The notes under the pieces are model-generated. The model did not search any database. It was not told the DNA's origin and saw only the letters and a list, made by a program, of their open reading frames with translations. Both the position numbers and the translations under genes were made by a program. A stretch of 64,000 bases of DNA. Source: Acidovorax sp. KKS102. Its GTDB lineage: Bacteria > Pseudomonadota > Gammaproteobacteria > Burkholderiales > Burkholderiaceae_C. Where the stretch lies: NCBI RefSeq assembly GCF_000302535.1, contig NC_018708.1, forward strand, positions 4,774,001 through 4,838,000, given 5' to 3'. Below, in pieces: positions 46,593 through 55,963 of this stretch; the first letter of the stretch is position 1; every line of letters starts with the position of its first letter.

Positions 46593-47477
46593 ATGAATCA
46601 GACCTTTGACTGGAGCCTCGTGCAGTCCTTCCTGGCCGCGCTCGACCAGGGCAGCCTGCTGGGCGCCGCACGCGCGCTCAACGCCAGCCAGCCCACCATC
46701 GGCCGCCACATTGCCGAACTGGAATCGCAGCTGGGCGTGGTGCTGTTCGAGCGCACCGGGCGCGGCCTGCTGCCCACGGCCACGGCGCTGCGGCTGGCCG
46801 AGTCAGCCCGCGCCATGGAGATGGGCGCCCACCAGCTGGCACGCAGCGTGTCGGGCGCCGAGGAAGGTGTGACCGGTACCGTGCGCATCACCGCCAGCCA
46901 GCCCGTGGCCTGCGTGCTGCTGCCGCCCGTGCTGGCGCGCATGCGCCAGGCCCTGCCTGAGGTGCAGGTGGAGCTGGTGGCCAGCAACCAGGTCACCAAC
47001 CTGCTGCGGCGCGAGGCCGACATTGCGCTGCGCATGGTGCGCCCCGACCAGGCCAGCCTGGTGGCCAAGCGCATCGGCGCCGTCACGCTGGGCGCCTACG
47101 CCCACCGCGACTACCTGCGCCGCAAGGGCACGCCCCGCCAACCGCCCGACCTGCTGCAGCACGAGCTGGTGGGCAACGACCGGCACGAAGACATCCAGCA
47201 AGGTTTTGCCGCCATGGGCTACCCCGTGGAACGCCAGCACTTTGCGTTTCGCACCGACGACCTCATGGCCTACTGGGAGGCCGTGCGCGCAGGGCTGGGC
47301 ATTGGCTTTGTGGGTAACTACATGGCCCGCACCGACCCGAACGTGGTGGCGGTGCTGCCCCAGTTGCCGCTTCCTGATCTGCCCATCTGGCTGACAGTGC
47401 ACCGCGAGATACGCACCAGCCGCAAGATCAGGGCGGTGTATGACTTTCTGGCGGCAGAGGTGCCCTTGGTGCTGTGA
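46593..47477 (+). CDS. LysR-family transcriptional regulator
   Basis: The 294-residue protein has the LysR helix-turn-helix (LVQSFLAALDQGSLLGAARA, NASQPTIGRHIAELESQLGV) and an effector domain (GTVRITASQPVACVLLPPVL, LRREADIALRMVRPDQASLV, GLGIGFVGNYMA). It diverges from the epimerase, nitroreductase and reductase genes, which form its most likely regulon. ATG 46593 is directly followed by the DNA-binding domain. Confidence 0.9.
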   Translation: MNQTFDWSLVQSFLAALDQGSLLGAARALNASQPTIGRHIAELESQLGVVLFERTGRGLLPTATALRLAESARAMEMGAHQLARSVSGAEEGVTGTVRITASQPVACVLLPPVLARMRQALPEVQVELVASNQVTNLLRREADIALRMVRPDQASLVAKRIGAVTLGAYAHRDYLRRKGTPRQPPDLLQHELVGNDRHEDIQQGFAAMGYPVERQHFAFRTDDLMAYWEAVRAGLGIGFVGNYMARTDPNVVAVLPQLPLPDLPIWLTVHREIRTSRKIRAVYDFLAAEVPLVL

Positions 47478-47545
47478 AACCCGGTCAATCCAGTGCGCGG
47501 CTGCTAGCATGCCAGTCCCTTTGTCTCTCGCGCCCAAGGAGCTCC

Positions 47546-49228
47546 ATGCGCCCCGTGAGCCCACCATTCCCCGTCCCCTTCCTGCGTCTTGCAACGCACC
47601 CTGCCCTGCTGGCCCTGGGACTGACCATCCTGGCCCCGCTGTCCGCAGCCGCCCAAGACACCTCCCGCATCGCCCGTGTCACCGTCTACCCCGGCAGCGC
47701 CACGGTAGAGCGTGTGGCCAAGGTGGCGGCGGGCGCCCGCAGCCTCACGCTGGCCTGCCTGCCCGCATCGCTGGATGTGCAGAGCCTGCAGATCAATGCC
47801 GACCCCGCCGTGCGCGTGGGCGAGTTCAATGTGCTCACCGAAGACCGCGATGTGGCGGCAGGCTGTGCCAGCCCGCTGGACGGCCGCATCCGTGAGCTGG
47901 AGGATCAGATCGCCGGGGTGAAGGCCGAGGCTTCGGCCCTGCAGCTGGTGGATGGCTATCTGCGCAGCGTGGCGCAAACTGGCGCGGGCCCGGAGTCGGC
48001 AGCGCCTGCCACTTCCGCCCCCCGTGCTGCCACACCGACGCCCGCACAGATCACCGCCACCGCCGAGGTCCTGCGCAAATCCGGGCAGGACAGCTTTGCG
48101 CGCGCGCACCAGCTCCAGCGCAAGCAGGAGGCACTGGAACTGTCCCTCAAGCCGCTCGTGGCAGAGCGCGACCGCGTGGCCAGCCAACGCGCGCGGGTGG
48201 TGTCGGTCACCATCCACCTGGCCACGGAGCGTGAGGCCGAACTGCGCCTGTCCTACCAGGTGCGCGGCCCCGGCTGGCAGCCCAGCTACCGGGCGACGCT
48301 CGATGCCAACAAATCCACGGTGCTGATCGAGCGCCAGGCCTTGGTGGCGCAGAACAGTGGTGAAGACTGGGGCAACGTGCAGCTGACTTTGTCGACGGGC
48401 CAGCCCGGGCGCGCCACACAAGGACAACTGCCGCGCCCCTGGTGGCTGAACGTGGCGCCCCCGCCCCAAGGCTCGCCTGCACCCGCCATGGCGATGGCAC
48501 CAGCGCCCGCACCAACCGTTGCGTCACTGTCCCGGTCCCGCAATGCCGCCGAAGAGGCCATGCCCACGTTCGACGTCAGCGCCCTCGACAAGGGGTTTGC
48601 CACCGAGTTCGCCGTGCCCCAGCGCATCACCGTGCCCTCCAGCGGCCAGCGCGTGACGCTGGCGCTGGGCAGCCACAGCGCCCCCGCCACACTGATCACA
48701 CGCACGGCACCCGCCGTGGAAGAAGCGGCCTACCTGGTCGCGCAGATTGCGCAGCCGCCCGGTGTGTGGCCTGCGGGCGCAGCGGGCCTGTACCGCGACG
48801 GCGCCTTTGTGGGCAACGGCCGCATCGACTTTGGCACGCCCAGTGCGGGTGCCCCGGCCGGCAGCACCAGCCTGTCGTTTGGCCGCGATGAACTGGTCAC
48901 CGTGCGGGCCGAGCCTGTGCAGGACCTGACGGGCAGCAGCGGGTTTACCGGCTCGCGCGTGGAGCGCAAGACGCGCCGGGCCTACAGCGTGGAGAACCGC
49001 CACAAGACGGCCGTCACGCTGCAGGTGCTGCATGCCGCACCGGTCTCGCGCAATGAAAAGATCGAGGTCGAATCGCGCTACCAGCCCCAGCCGGCAGACA
49101 CGGCCTGGAACCGCACGCCCGGCACCGTGGCCTGGCAGCAGCCAGTGGCCGCAGGGGCCACGGCACAGTTCAGTGCCGAGCACACCATCCGTTACCCCAA
49201 GGACGTGGAGCTGATCGAACGCCAGTGA
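47546..49228 (+). CDS. MuiA-like (DUF4140/DUF4139) exported protein
   Basis: The 560-residue protein has a signal peptide (LLALGLTILAPLSAAAQ), an N-terminal DUF4140 segment (ARVTVYPGSATVERVAKVAA), a coiled coil (residues about 110-220) and a DUF4139 beta-rich domain (LRLSYQVRGPGWQPSYRATL, VLIERQALVAQNSGEDWGNVQ, RRAYSVENRHKTAVTLQVLH). It resembles proteins called mucoidy inhibitor MuiA; molecular function is not established. AAGGAG lies before ATG 47546. A Pro/Ala-rich linker (around 48470-48530) splits the DUF4139 part. Confidence 0.8.
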   Translation: MRPVSPPFPVPFLRLATHPALLALGLTILAPLSAAAQDTSRIARVTVYPGSATVERVAKVAAGARSLTLACLPASLDVQSLQINADPAVRVGEFNVLTEDRDVAAGCASPLDGRIRELEDQIAGVKAEASALQLVDGYLRSVAQTGAGPESAAPATSAPRAATPTPAQITATAEVLRKSGQDSFARAHQLQRKQEALELSLKPLVAERDRVASQRARVVSVTIHLATEREAELRLSYQVRGPGWQPSYRATLDANKSTVLIERQALVAQNSGEDWGNVQLTLSTGQPGRATQGQLPRPWWLNVAPPPQGSPAPAMAMAPAPAPTVASLSRSRNAAEEAMPTFDVSALDKGFATEFAVPQRITVPSSGQRVTLALGSHSAPATLITRTAPAVEEAAYLVAQIAQPPGVWPAGAAGLYRDGAFVGNGRIDFGTPSAGAPAGSTSLSFGRDELVTVRAEPVQDLTGSSGFTGSRVERKTRRAYSVENRHKTAVTLQVLHAAPVSRNEKIEVESRYQPQPADTAWNRTPGTVAWQQPVAAGATAQFSAEHTIRYPKDVELIERQ

Positions 49229-49338
49229 CCTTGGAGACACGGTGACAGGCCCTCTGAACGCCCCGCGCAACAGCGGGTCGGTCACAATCCGTCACAGCGC
49301 CCGCCAAGGCGCCACCGAGCCCCCAGGAGCCCGCCGCC

Positions 49339-49818
49339 ATGAGTTACCAACACCTCCTCGTTGCCGTTGACGGCAGCCCCACTGCCGACCACGCCGTGAA
49401 CGAAGCCACGGGCCTGGCCCAGGCCACGGGCGGACGCATTCGCCTGCTGAACGTGATGGACCCTTTGGCCCACATCAGCGGTTTTGAGCGGCCCGAGGTT
49501 TACAGCCAGGAAGTGCTGCCCCGCCTGCGCCAGGCCGGCGAGGCCTTGCTGCACCGCACCCAGGAGCGCGTGGCGCAAAGCGGCGTGCCGGTGGACACCG
49601 TGCTGATCGAAAACCTCGACGCCCGGGTGGCTGACCTGGTGGTGGAACACGCCAAAGCCTGGGGCGCCGACCTGATCGTGCTGGGCACCCATGGGCGCCG
49701 TGGCCTGGCACGCGTGCTGATGGGCAGTGATGCCGAGCAGATTGCCCGCACCGCCCCCGTGCCTGTACTGCTGGTGCGCCTGCCTGCCGGGGCAGACGGC
49801 GGTGCCGCCAGCGCCTGA
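49339..49818 (+). CDS. Universal stress protein, UspA family
   Basis: The 159-residue protein has the UspA fold and ATP-binding features: HLLVAVDGSPTADHAVNEAT at the N-terminus, the central AKAWGADLIVLGTHGRRGLARVLMGSDAEQ with the G-2X-G-9X-G(S) pattern, and TAPVPVLLVR at the end. It is a single-domain, probably ATP-binding Usp that acts under stress. The pgpA gene starts 18 bases later. Confidence 0.93.
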   Translation: MSYQHLLVAVDGSPTADHAVNEATGLAQATGGRIRLLNVMDPLAHISGFERPEVYSQEVLPRLRQAGEALLHRTQERVAQSGVPVDTVLIENLDARVADLVVEHAKAWGADLIVLGTHGRRGLARVLMGSDAEQIARTAPVPVLLVRLPAGADGGAASA

Positions 49819-49836
49819 TCAATTTTCCGTCGCGAC

Positions 49837-50361
49837 ATGACCGCTTCCGAGCCACTGCCACCCCTGGCCCCCCTGCGCCCCAGCGTGCGCTTCATGCTGT
49901 CCCACCCGGCCCACTTCATGGCGCTGGGCTTTGGTGCCGGCCTGGCCCCCAAGGCGCCAGGCACCGTGGGCACGCTGTGGGCCTGGCTGGCATACCTGGT
50001 GCTGCAGCAGTGGCTGAACCCGCGGCAAATGGGCCTGCTGATCGTGGTCAGCACCGTGGTGGGCTGGTGGGCCTGCACCACCACAGCCCGCCATATGCGC
50101 GTGGCCGACCCCGGCAGCATCGTGTGGGACGAGGTGGTGGCCTTCTGGCTGGTGCTGTGGCTGGCCATGCCCATGGGGCTGTGGGGGCAGGTGGTGGCGT
50201 TTGGGCTGTTCCGCTTTTTTGATGCCGCCAAACCTGGCCCGGTGGGCTGGGCCGACAGCCTGTTCAAGGGCTTTGGCTGGCGCGGGGGCTGGGGTATCTT
50301 GTGGGACGACTTTGTGGCAGCCTTCTGTACCTTGCTGGTCATCGCACTGTGGAGGTTCTGA
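49837..50361 (+). CDS. pgpA: Phosphatidylglycerophosphatase A
   Basis: PgpA dephosphorylates phosphatidylglycerophosphate to phosphatidylglycerol in the inner membrane. The 174-residue protein shows GFGAGLAPKAPGTVGTLWAW, DPGSIVWDEVVAFWLVLW with the catalytic acidic residues, FRFFDAAKPGPVGWADSLFK and GWGILWDDFVAAF, plus several membrane helices. Its stop shares one base with the cinA-like start (TGATG), a common pgpA-cinA pairing in this group. Confidence 0.94.
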   Translation: MTASEPLPPLAPLRPSVRFMLSHPAHFMALGFGAGLAPKAPGTVGTLWAWLAYLVLQQWLNPRQMGLLIVVSTVVGWWACTTTARHMRVADPGSIVWDEVVAFWLVLWLAMPMGLWGQVVAFGLFRFFDAAKPGPVGWADSLFKGFGWRGGWGILWDDFVAAFCTLLVIALWRF

Positions 50362-50888
50362 TGGCACCCACATCACTATCAAAAAGTGAGCTACTAGCGC
50401 AAGAAGTACAAGCGCTTGATGCCAATTTGACGCAAATATCGCTGCGTTTGCTGGCCCGCCGCCACATGCTGGCCACTGCCGAGAGCTGCACCGGCGGCAT
50501 GATCGCCGCCGCCTGCACCGACCTGTCGGGCTCCAGCCAGTGGTTTGAGCGCGGCTTTGTGACCTATTCCAACGAGGCCAAGGCCGAGATGCTGGGCGTG
50601 CCCCCCGGCCTGATCGAGCAGCACGGTGCAGTGAGCGAGCCCGTAGCGCGTGCCATGGCCGACGGCGCCCTTGCCCACTCGCGCGCGCAGGTCAGCTTGG
50701 CCGTGACGGGCGTCGCGGGCCCCACAGGCGGCACCGAGGCCAAGCCGGTGGGCACCGTGTGGTTTGCCTGGTGCGTGGGCGGCGAAACCCACAGCGAAAT
50801 GCAGCACTTTGCCGGGGACCGCGCCGCCGTCCGCACGGCCACGCTGCGGTACGCGCTGAAGCGGCTGCTGAGCTTGCTGCCTGCCTGA
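50361..50888 (+). CDS. pncC: CinA C-terminal-type protein (nicotinamide-nucleotide amidase)
   Basis: The 175-residue protein is the stand-alone CinA amidase domain, which deamidates NMN to nicotinate mononucleotide in NAD recycling: TAESCTGGMIAAACTDLSGSS with the catalytic Ser/Lys region, GFVTYSNEAKAEMLGVP, GAVSEPVARAMADGAL, SLAVTGVAGPTGGTEAKPVG. The N-terminal residues about 5-24 (SLSKSELLAQEVQALDANLT) are encoded by a 58-bp repeat copy placed directly after the start codon. Confidence 0.93.
   Translation: MAPTSLSKSELLAQEVQALDANLTQISLRLLARRHMLATAESCTGGMIAAACTDLSGSSQWFERGFVTYSNEAKAEMLGVPPGLIEQHGAVSEPVARAMADGALAHSRAQVSLAVTGVAGPTGGTEAKPVGTVWFAWCVGGETHSEMQHFAGDRAAVRTATLRYALKRLLSLLPA
50374..50432 (+). 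repeat. 58-bp dispersed repeat, copy 4 (inside cinA/pncC)
   Basis: CTATCAAAAAGTGAGCTACT, AGCGCAAGAAGTACAAGCGC and CCAATTTGACG align without gaps to the rlmL-like and rpoN copies. It begins 13 bases after the start codon and is read in frame. Confidence 0.78.
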
Positions 50889-50980
50889 CCTCGCTGGCAA
50901 GGTCCCAGGCCCCGGCATGGGCAACGCTGCTGTCGTCCACAAGACAGGGCTTCCCCCGCCCCTTGCCACACCATACGGCC

Positions 50981-51886
50981 ATGACAACGACACCCTCCTG
51001 GTTTGACGGCTTTGCCACCCAGCGCATCACCACCTCGGGCGCGGAGATCTTTGTGCGCACCGGCGGCACCGTGGGCGCGCCCCCGCTGCTGTTGCTGCAC
51101 GGCTTTCCACAAACGCATGCGCTGTGGCACCGCGTGGCGCAGCAGCTGGCGCGCGACTACTGCCTGGTGCTGCCAGACCTGCGCGGCTATGGCGACTCAT
51201 CCCACGCGCCCGGCCTGCCCGACCACAGCAACTACAGCAAACGCGCCCTGGCGCAAGACATGGCCGAGGTGATGACTGCCCTGGGCCACGACCGGTTCTA
51301 CCTGTGCGGCCATGACCGGGGCGGCCGGGTGGCCCACCGGCTCGCGCTGGACCACGCCGCGCGCGTGAAGAGGCTGTGCGTGATCGACATCGCCCCAACG
51401 CTCGACATGTACGCGCGCACCGACATGGAGTTTGCGCGCGCCTACTACCACTGGTTCCACCTGATCCAACCCGCACCGCTGCCCGAAACCATGATCGGCG
51501 GCAACGCGCGCGCCTACCTGCACGCCAAGCTGGGAGGCTGGGGCAGCGCAGGCCTGGCCCACATCGAGCCCCAGGCCCTGGCCGACTATGAGCGCTGCTT
51601 TTGCACACCCGAAGCCATCCACACCGCCTGCGAGGACTACCGCGCCAGCGCAGGCATCGACCTGGACCATGACCGCGACAGCCGCGCGCGCGGCGAGAAG
51701 ATTGCGTGCGACACCCTGGTGATCTGGGGCGCGCACGGTGTCGTGCACCGGCTGTTTGATCCGCTGGCGCTGTGGCAGGCGCAGTGTGCAGGCGTGGTCA
51801 GCGGGCAGGCCGTGCCTGCGGGGCACTTCATTCCTGAACAATTGCCCGGCGAAACCGCCGAGGCACTTCGCAGCTTCATGCGCTGA
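50981..51886 (+). CDS. Alpha/beta hydrolase, haloacetate (fluoroacetate) dehalogenase-like
   Basis: The 301-residue protein resembles fluoroacetate dehalogenases along its length: LLLLHGFPQTHALWHRVA, LPDLRGYGDSS, the nucleophile Asp in CGHDRGGRVAHRLALDH with its two substrate-carboxylate arginines, IDIAPTLDMY, YYHWFHLIQPAPLPETMIGG with the halide-binding His-Trp pair, CEDYRASAGIDL with the halide-contacting Tyr, and the general-base His in PAGHFIPEQL. All catalytic and halide-site residues I know of for this family are present. A haloacid may not be its only natural substrate. Confidence 0.85.
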   Translation: MTTTPSWFDGFATQRITTSGAEIFVRTGGTVGAPPLLLLHGFPQTHALWHRVAQQLARDYCLVLPDLRGYGDSSHAPGLPDHSNYSKRALAQDMAEVMTALGHDRFYLCGHDRGGRVAHRLALDHAARVKRLCVIDIAPTLDMYARTDMEFARAYYHWFHLIQPAPLPETMIGGNARAYLHAKLGGWGSAGLAHIEPQALADYERCFCTPEAIHTACEDYRASAGIDLDHDRDSRARGEKIACDTLVIWGAHGVVHRLFDPLALWQAQCAGVVSGQAVPAGHFIPEQLPGETAEALRSFMR

Positions 51887-51934
51887 CACGCGCACCGCCC
51901 GCTTTTTCTCTGCACCTCGCCGGACACCGTCTTC

Positions 51935-52423
51935 ATGCACTCCAACGCCCAGACCCTGCAGCGCTTTTACACCGCCTTCGCACAGCTCGACCACGCCACC
52001 ATGGCCGCCTGCTACGCGCCCGACGCCACCTTTGACGACGAGGCCTTCTCGCTCAAAGGCCGCGACCAGATTGGCGGCATGTGGCGCATGCTGTGCACCT
52101 CCACCCAAAAACCCGGCGCCGCAGAGCACTGGAAGCTGGATTTCAGCGGCATCGAGGCCGACGACAGGCAAGGCAAAGCACACTGGGAGGCGCACTACCT
52201 CTTCAGCGCCACGGGACGCAAGGTGCACAACATCATCGACGGCACCTTCACCTTCACGCCCGACGGGCTGATTGCCACGCACCGCGACCGGTTCAACTTC
52301 TGGCGCTGGGCGCAGCAGGCATTGGGTGCACCCGGGCTGCTGCTGGGCTGGTCGCCCTCGCTCAAGCGCAAGGTGCGCAGTACGGCGGCGGGGAATCTGA
52401 AGAAGTTTCTGGCGCAGGGATGA
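51935..52423 (+). CDS. SnoaL-like (NTF2-fold) protein
   Basis: The 162-residue protein has the nuclear-transport-factor-2-like fold: LQRFYTAFAQLDHATMAACYAPDATFDDEAF, GGMWRMLCTST, HWEAHYLFSATGRKVHN, GTFTFTPDGLIATHRD. Members are small-molecule isomerases, hydrolases or orphan binding proteins; no substrate is apparent. It starts 48 bases after the hydrolase gene and may share its transcript. Confidence 0.8.
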   Translation: MHSNAQTLQRFYTAFAQLDHATMAACYAPDATFDDEAFSLKGRDQIGGMWRMLCTSTQKPGAAEHWKLDFSGIEADDRQGKAHWEAHYLFSATGRKVHNIIDGTFTFTPDGLIATHRDRFNFWRWAQQALGAPGLLLGWSPSLKRKVRSTAAGNLKKFLAQG

Positions 52424-52545
52424 GGGATGGCTTTGCGGCGGCGCTAACAGCTCGGCGCTGTTGAGCTACGGCTCTCTGCCATGCGTAGTCGATGTCTACC
52501 AGATAAGTTTCCATTCAACATGACGTACCAGGCGCGCAAGGGGCG

Positions 52546-53076
52546 TCACATCACTTTCCATCGCAGTACTTTGTACCCGTTGAATGTTCGAAACGTAACG
52601 TACACCGATCTAAAACAACCTAGATCTTTGACATCAACTTGCGCCCACTTCTTTTCGACTAACTCCATTGTGTCGGAGCCAAAGAAGGGATAGTGAATGG
52701 AGACAAGCAAGTACCCGGGACCGTACCTTTCTCGAAAAGGAACGTAACCCTGCTTCTCGAGCTTTGACTTCACCGAATGGATGAATCTCGCTGCAAACTC
52801 GTCGTCCATGTTCATGAACGGACCATTACCTATAGGTACATGAGTTTCGCCTAGCGTCGCATAGGAGTTCAAATCCTTCGCATAGGCATCGTTCCAATAT
52901 GCTGTGACGACCTCAATCCACCGCGTCGTTTTTCCCGATCGAATGATTGCCTCAGGTGGATCTGGCTCTGCAATGACTCGGTATTGCGAGCGATGCCGAC
53001 GATCTAACTCACTTATGAGCAGCGCGACTTGAAAGCACTCGTGCTTCTCCTTGACCATGCTCCGCGAGTTCGGCAT
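52546..53076 (-). CDS. AT-rich orphan protein, possible nuclease-like fold
   Basis: The 176-residue product and the surrounding 52.5-53.1 kb are clearly richer in A and T than all neighbours and use codons rare elsewhere in the window (ATA, TTA, AGA-type), which indicates recent transfer. I do not recognise the family. EPDPPEAIIRSGKTTRWIEV (residues 37-56) has spaced Asp39 and Glu42, then WIEV with Glu55, reminiscent of a PD-(D/E)XK nuclease core, but this is only resemblance. ATG at 53058 is an alternative start. No partner gene is apparent. Confidence 0.65.
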   Translation of the reverse strand: MPNSRSMVKEKHECFQVALLISELDRRHRSQYRVIAEPDPPEAIIRSGKTTRWIEVVTAYWNDAYAKDLNSYATLGETHVPIGNGPFMNMDDEFAARFIHSVKSKLEKQGYVPFRERYGPGYLLVSIHYPFFGSDTMELVEKKWAQVDVKDLGCFRSVYVTFRTFNGYKVLRWKVM

Positions 53077-53087
53077 TGCAAGCTCTA

Positions 53088-53142
53088 TTTGACCGCTAGC
53101 GCTTAATCAATAAGCGCTAGCAGCTATCAAATAAGTAGTATC
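53088..53142 (-). repeat. 58-bp dispersed repeat, copy 5 (intergenic)
   Basis: The minus strand reads TATTTGATAGCTGCTAGCGC, then TTATTGATTAAGCGCTAGCG and GTCAAATAG. Its core is a near-perfect palindrome, CGCTAGCGCTTAATCAATAAGCGCTAGC-like on either strand but interrupted centrally. It lies at the border between the AT-rich orphan and the SEC-C gene. Confidence 0.8.
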
Positions 53143-53149
53143 GGCGACC

Positions 53150-54004
<855 letters not shown>

Positions 54005-54220
54005 GGGAGGCTCCGGTCGTCAAGCGAGAAAGCGGGGGCAGTAAAGCGATGTTTTACTTTTATGATGCGCTGGCCTTGTGCTGTGGCGCTCGTCAGCGGC
54101 AGATGCAAGGCGGCCCAGGCAAGGCCAGGGCGTGAAAAAAGAGCCGCGCGCAACATGGCAACCCGATAAAAAGGCGGTCAGTGTAGCCCTCCCGCGCCAC
54201 CGCCCAGAACCAGGACCCCC

Positions 54221-55963
54221 ATGATCCACCAACTGAACTCCCTGTACCCGGTGCGCTACACGGCCTTTGCGCTGTGCGTATTCGGGCTGCTGCTGTCGCT
54301 GTTTGCGCTGGTGGCGTTTGGCGTGGGCCTGCCCGTGGTGCTGGTGTCTGCGGCGCTGGTGGCCCTGGGCGTGTACGACCTGCAGCAGACGCGCCACGCC
54401 ATCCTGCGCAACTACCCGGTCATCGGCCATATCCGCTTCATGCTCGAATATGTGCGGCCCGAGGTGCGCCAGTATTTCATCGAGAGCGACAGCGAGGCCG
54501 CACCATTCTCGCGCGCGCAGCGCTCGCTGGTCTACCAGCGCGCCAAGGGCGACCCGGACAACCGCCCCTTCGGCACCCATCTGGACGTGGGCGCGCATGG
54601 GTATGAATGGGTGAACCACTCGCTCGCGCCCACGCAGCTGCCGTCGCACGACTTCCGCGTGTGGATCGGTGGCAGCCCCGATGCGCCGTCGCAGTCCGTA
54701 TCGCCCTGCACCCAGCCCTACCATGCGAGCGTGTTCAACATCTCGGCCATGAGCTTTGGCGCACTGTCGGCCAACGCCATCCTGGCGCTCAACCAGGGCG
54801 CCCAAAAAGGTGGCTTTGCGCACGACACGGGCGAGGGCAGCATCAGCCAGCACCACAGGGTGCATGGTGGTGACCTGATCTGGGAGATTGGCTCGGGCTA
54901 CTTTGGCTGCCGCAACCCCGATGGCACGTTCAGCGAAGAGCGTTTTGCGGCCAACGCCACCGACCCGCAGGTCAAGATGATCGAGCTGAAGCTGAGCCAG
55001 GGCGCCAAGCCCGGCCACGGTGGCGTGCTGCCCGGCGCCAAGGTGACGGCCGAGATCGCCGCCGCACGCGGGGTGAAGGAGGGCGAAGCCTGCATCTCGC
55101 CCGCCAGCCATAGCGCGTTCAGCAACCCCGTGGAGATGATGCAGTTCATCGCCAAGCTGCGTACGCTTTCTGGCGGCAAGCCCACGGGCTTCAAGTTCTG
55201 CCTGGGCCACCCGTGGGAGTGGTTTGCCATCGTCAAGGCCATGCTGGTCACGGGTATCACGCCGGATTTCATCGTGGTCGATGGCGCCGAAGGCGGCACA
55301 GGTGCGGCGCCGGTGGAGTTCAGCGACCATGTGGGCGCGCCGCTGCAAGAGGGCCTGCTGCTGGTGCACAACACCCTGGTGGGCGTGAACCTGCGCGACC
55401 GCGTGCGCATTGGCTGCGCGGGCAAGGTGATCAGCGCCTTCGACATCGCGCGCATGATGGCGCTGGGGGCCGACTGGTGCAACGCGGGGCGCGGCTTCAT
55501 GATGGCGCTGGGCTGCATCCAGGCGCAGAGCTGCCACACCGGCCACTGCCCCACCGGCGTGACCACCCAAGACCCGCTGCGCCAGCAGGCGCTGGTGGTG
55601 CCCGACAAGGCCACGCGCGTGGCGCAGTTCCACCGCAGCACGCTGCACGCACTGCAAGAGCTGGTGCAGGCCGCCGGGCTGCGCCACCCCAAGGACATCA
55701 CGGCCCACCACATCGTGCGCCGCATCAGCGACACCGAGGTGCGCCTGCTGTCCAACCTCATCACCCGCATGCAACCGGGCGCGCTGCTGGGCCCGCTGGA
55801 TGCGCAGCACAACGTATTCCGCCTGTACTGGCCGCTGGCCAATGCCCACAGCTTCCAGGCCAGCGAGCCTGCGCTGGAGCCCTCTGTGCCCCACCATGTC
55901 GAGCTGGCGCAGGCCGCCGCCGTCGGCACCGCCGCCGCAGTGGCTGGGGATGCCCCCGTATGA
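54221..55963 (+). CDS. FMN-dependent glutamate-synthase-like membrane protein
   Basis: The 580-residue protein starts with two hydrophobic helices (TAFALCVFGLLLSLFALVAF and GLPVVLVSAALVALGVYDL). The FMN barrel of the glutamate synthase large subunit follows: NISAMSFGALSANAILALNQ, HDTGEGSISQHH, MIELKLSQGAKPGHGGVLPG, IVVDGAEGGTGAAPVEFSDH, and GADWCNAGRGFMMALGCIQA with the iron-sulfur cysteines in CIQAQSCHTGHCPTG. It lacks the glutaminase domain. The actual reaction is unknown. Its stop overlaps the kinase-like gene. Confidence 0.9.
   Translation: MIHQLNSLYPVRYTAFALCVFGLLLSLFALVAFGVGLPVVLVSAALVALGVYDLQQTRHAILRNYPVIGHIRFMLEYVRPEVRQYFIESDSEAAPFSRAQRSLVYQRAKGDPDNRPFGTHLDVGAHGYEWVNHSLAPTQLPSHDFRVWIGGSPDAPSQSVSPCTQPYHASVFNISAMSFGALSANAILALNQGAQKGGFAHDTGEGSISQHHRVHGGDLIWEIGSGYFGCRNPDGTFSEERFAANATDPQVKMIELKLSQGAKPGHGGVLPGAKVTAEIAAARGVKEGEACISPASHSAFSNPVEMMQFIAKLRTLSGGKPTGFKFCLGHPWEWFAIVKAMLVTGITPDFIVVDGAEGGTGAAPVEFSDHVGAPLQEGLLLVHNTLVGVNLRDRVRIGCAGKVISAFDIARMMALGADWCNAGRGFMMALGCIQAQSCHTGHCPTGVTTQDPLRQQALVVPDKATRVAQFHRSTLHALQELVQAAGLRHPKDITAHHIVRRISDTEVRLLSNLITRMQPGALLGPLDAQHNVFRLYWPLANAHSFQASEPALEPSVPHHVELAQAAAVGTAAAVAGDAPV

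Noticed and set aside
54020..55897. 625-codon open frame on the minus strand opposite the glutamate-synthase-like gene
   Set aside because: It is a high-GC shadow frame: low-complexity His/Arg/Ala-rich product without recognisable domains, opposite a gene with clear motifs.
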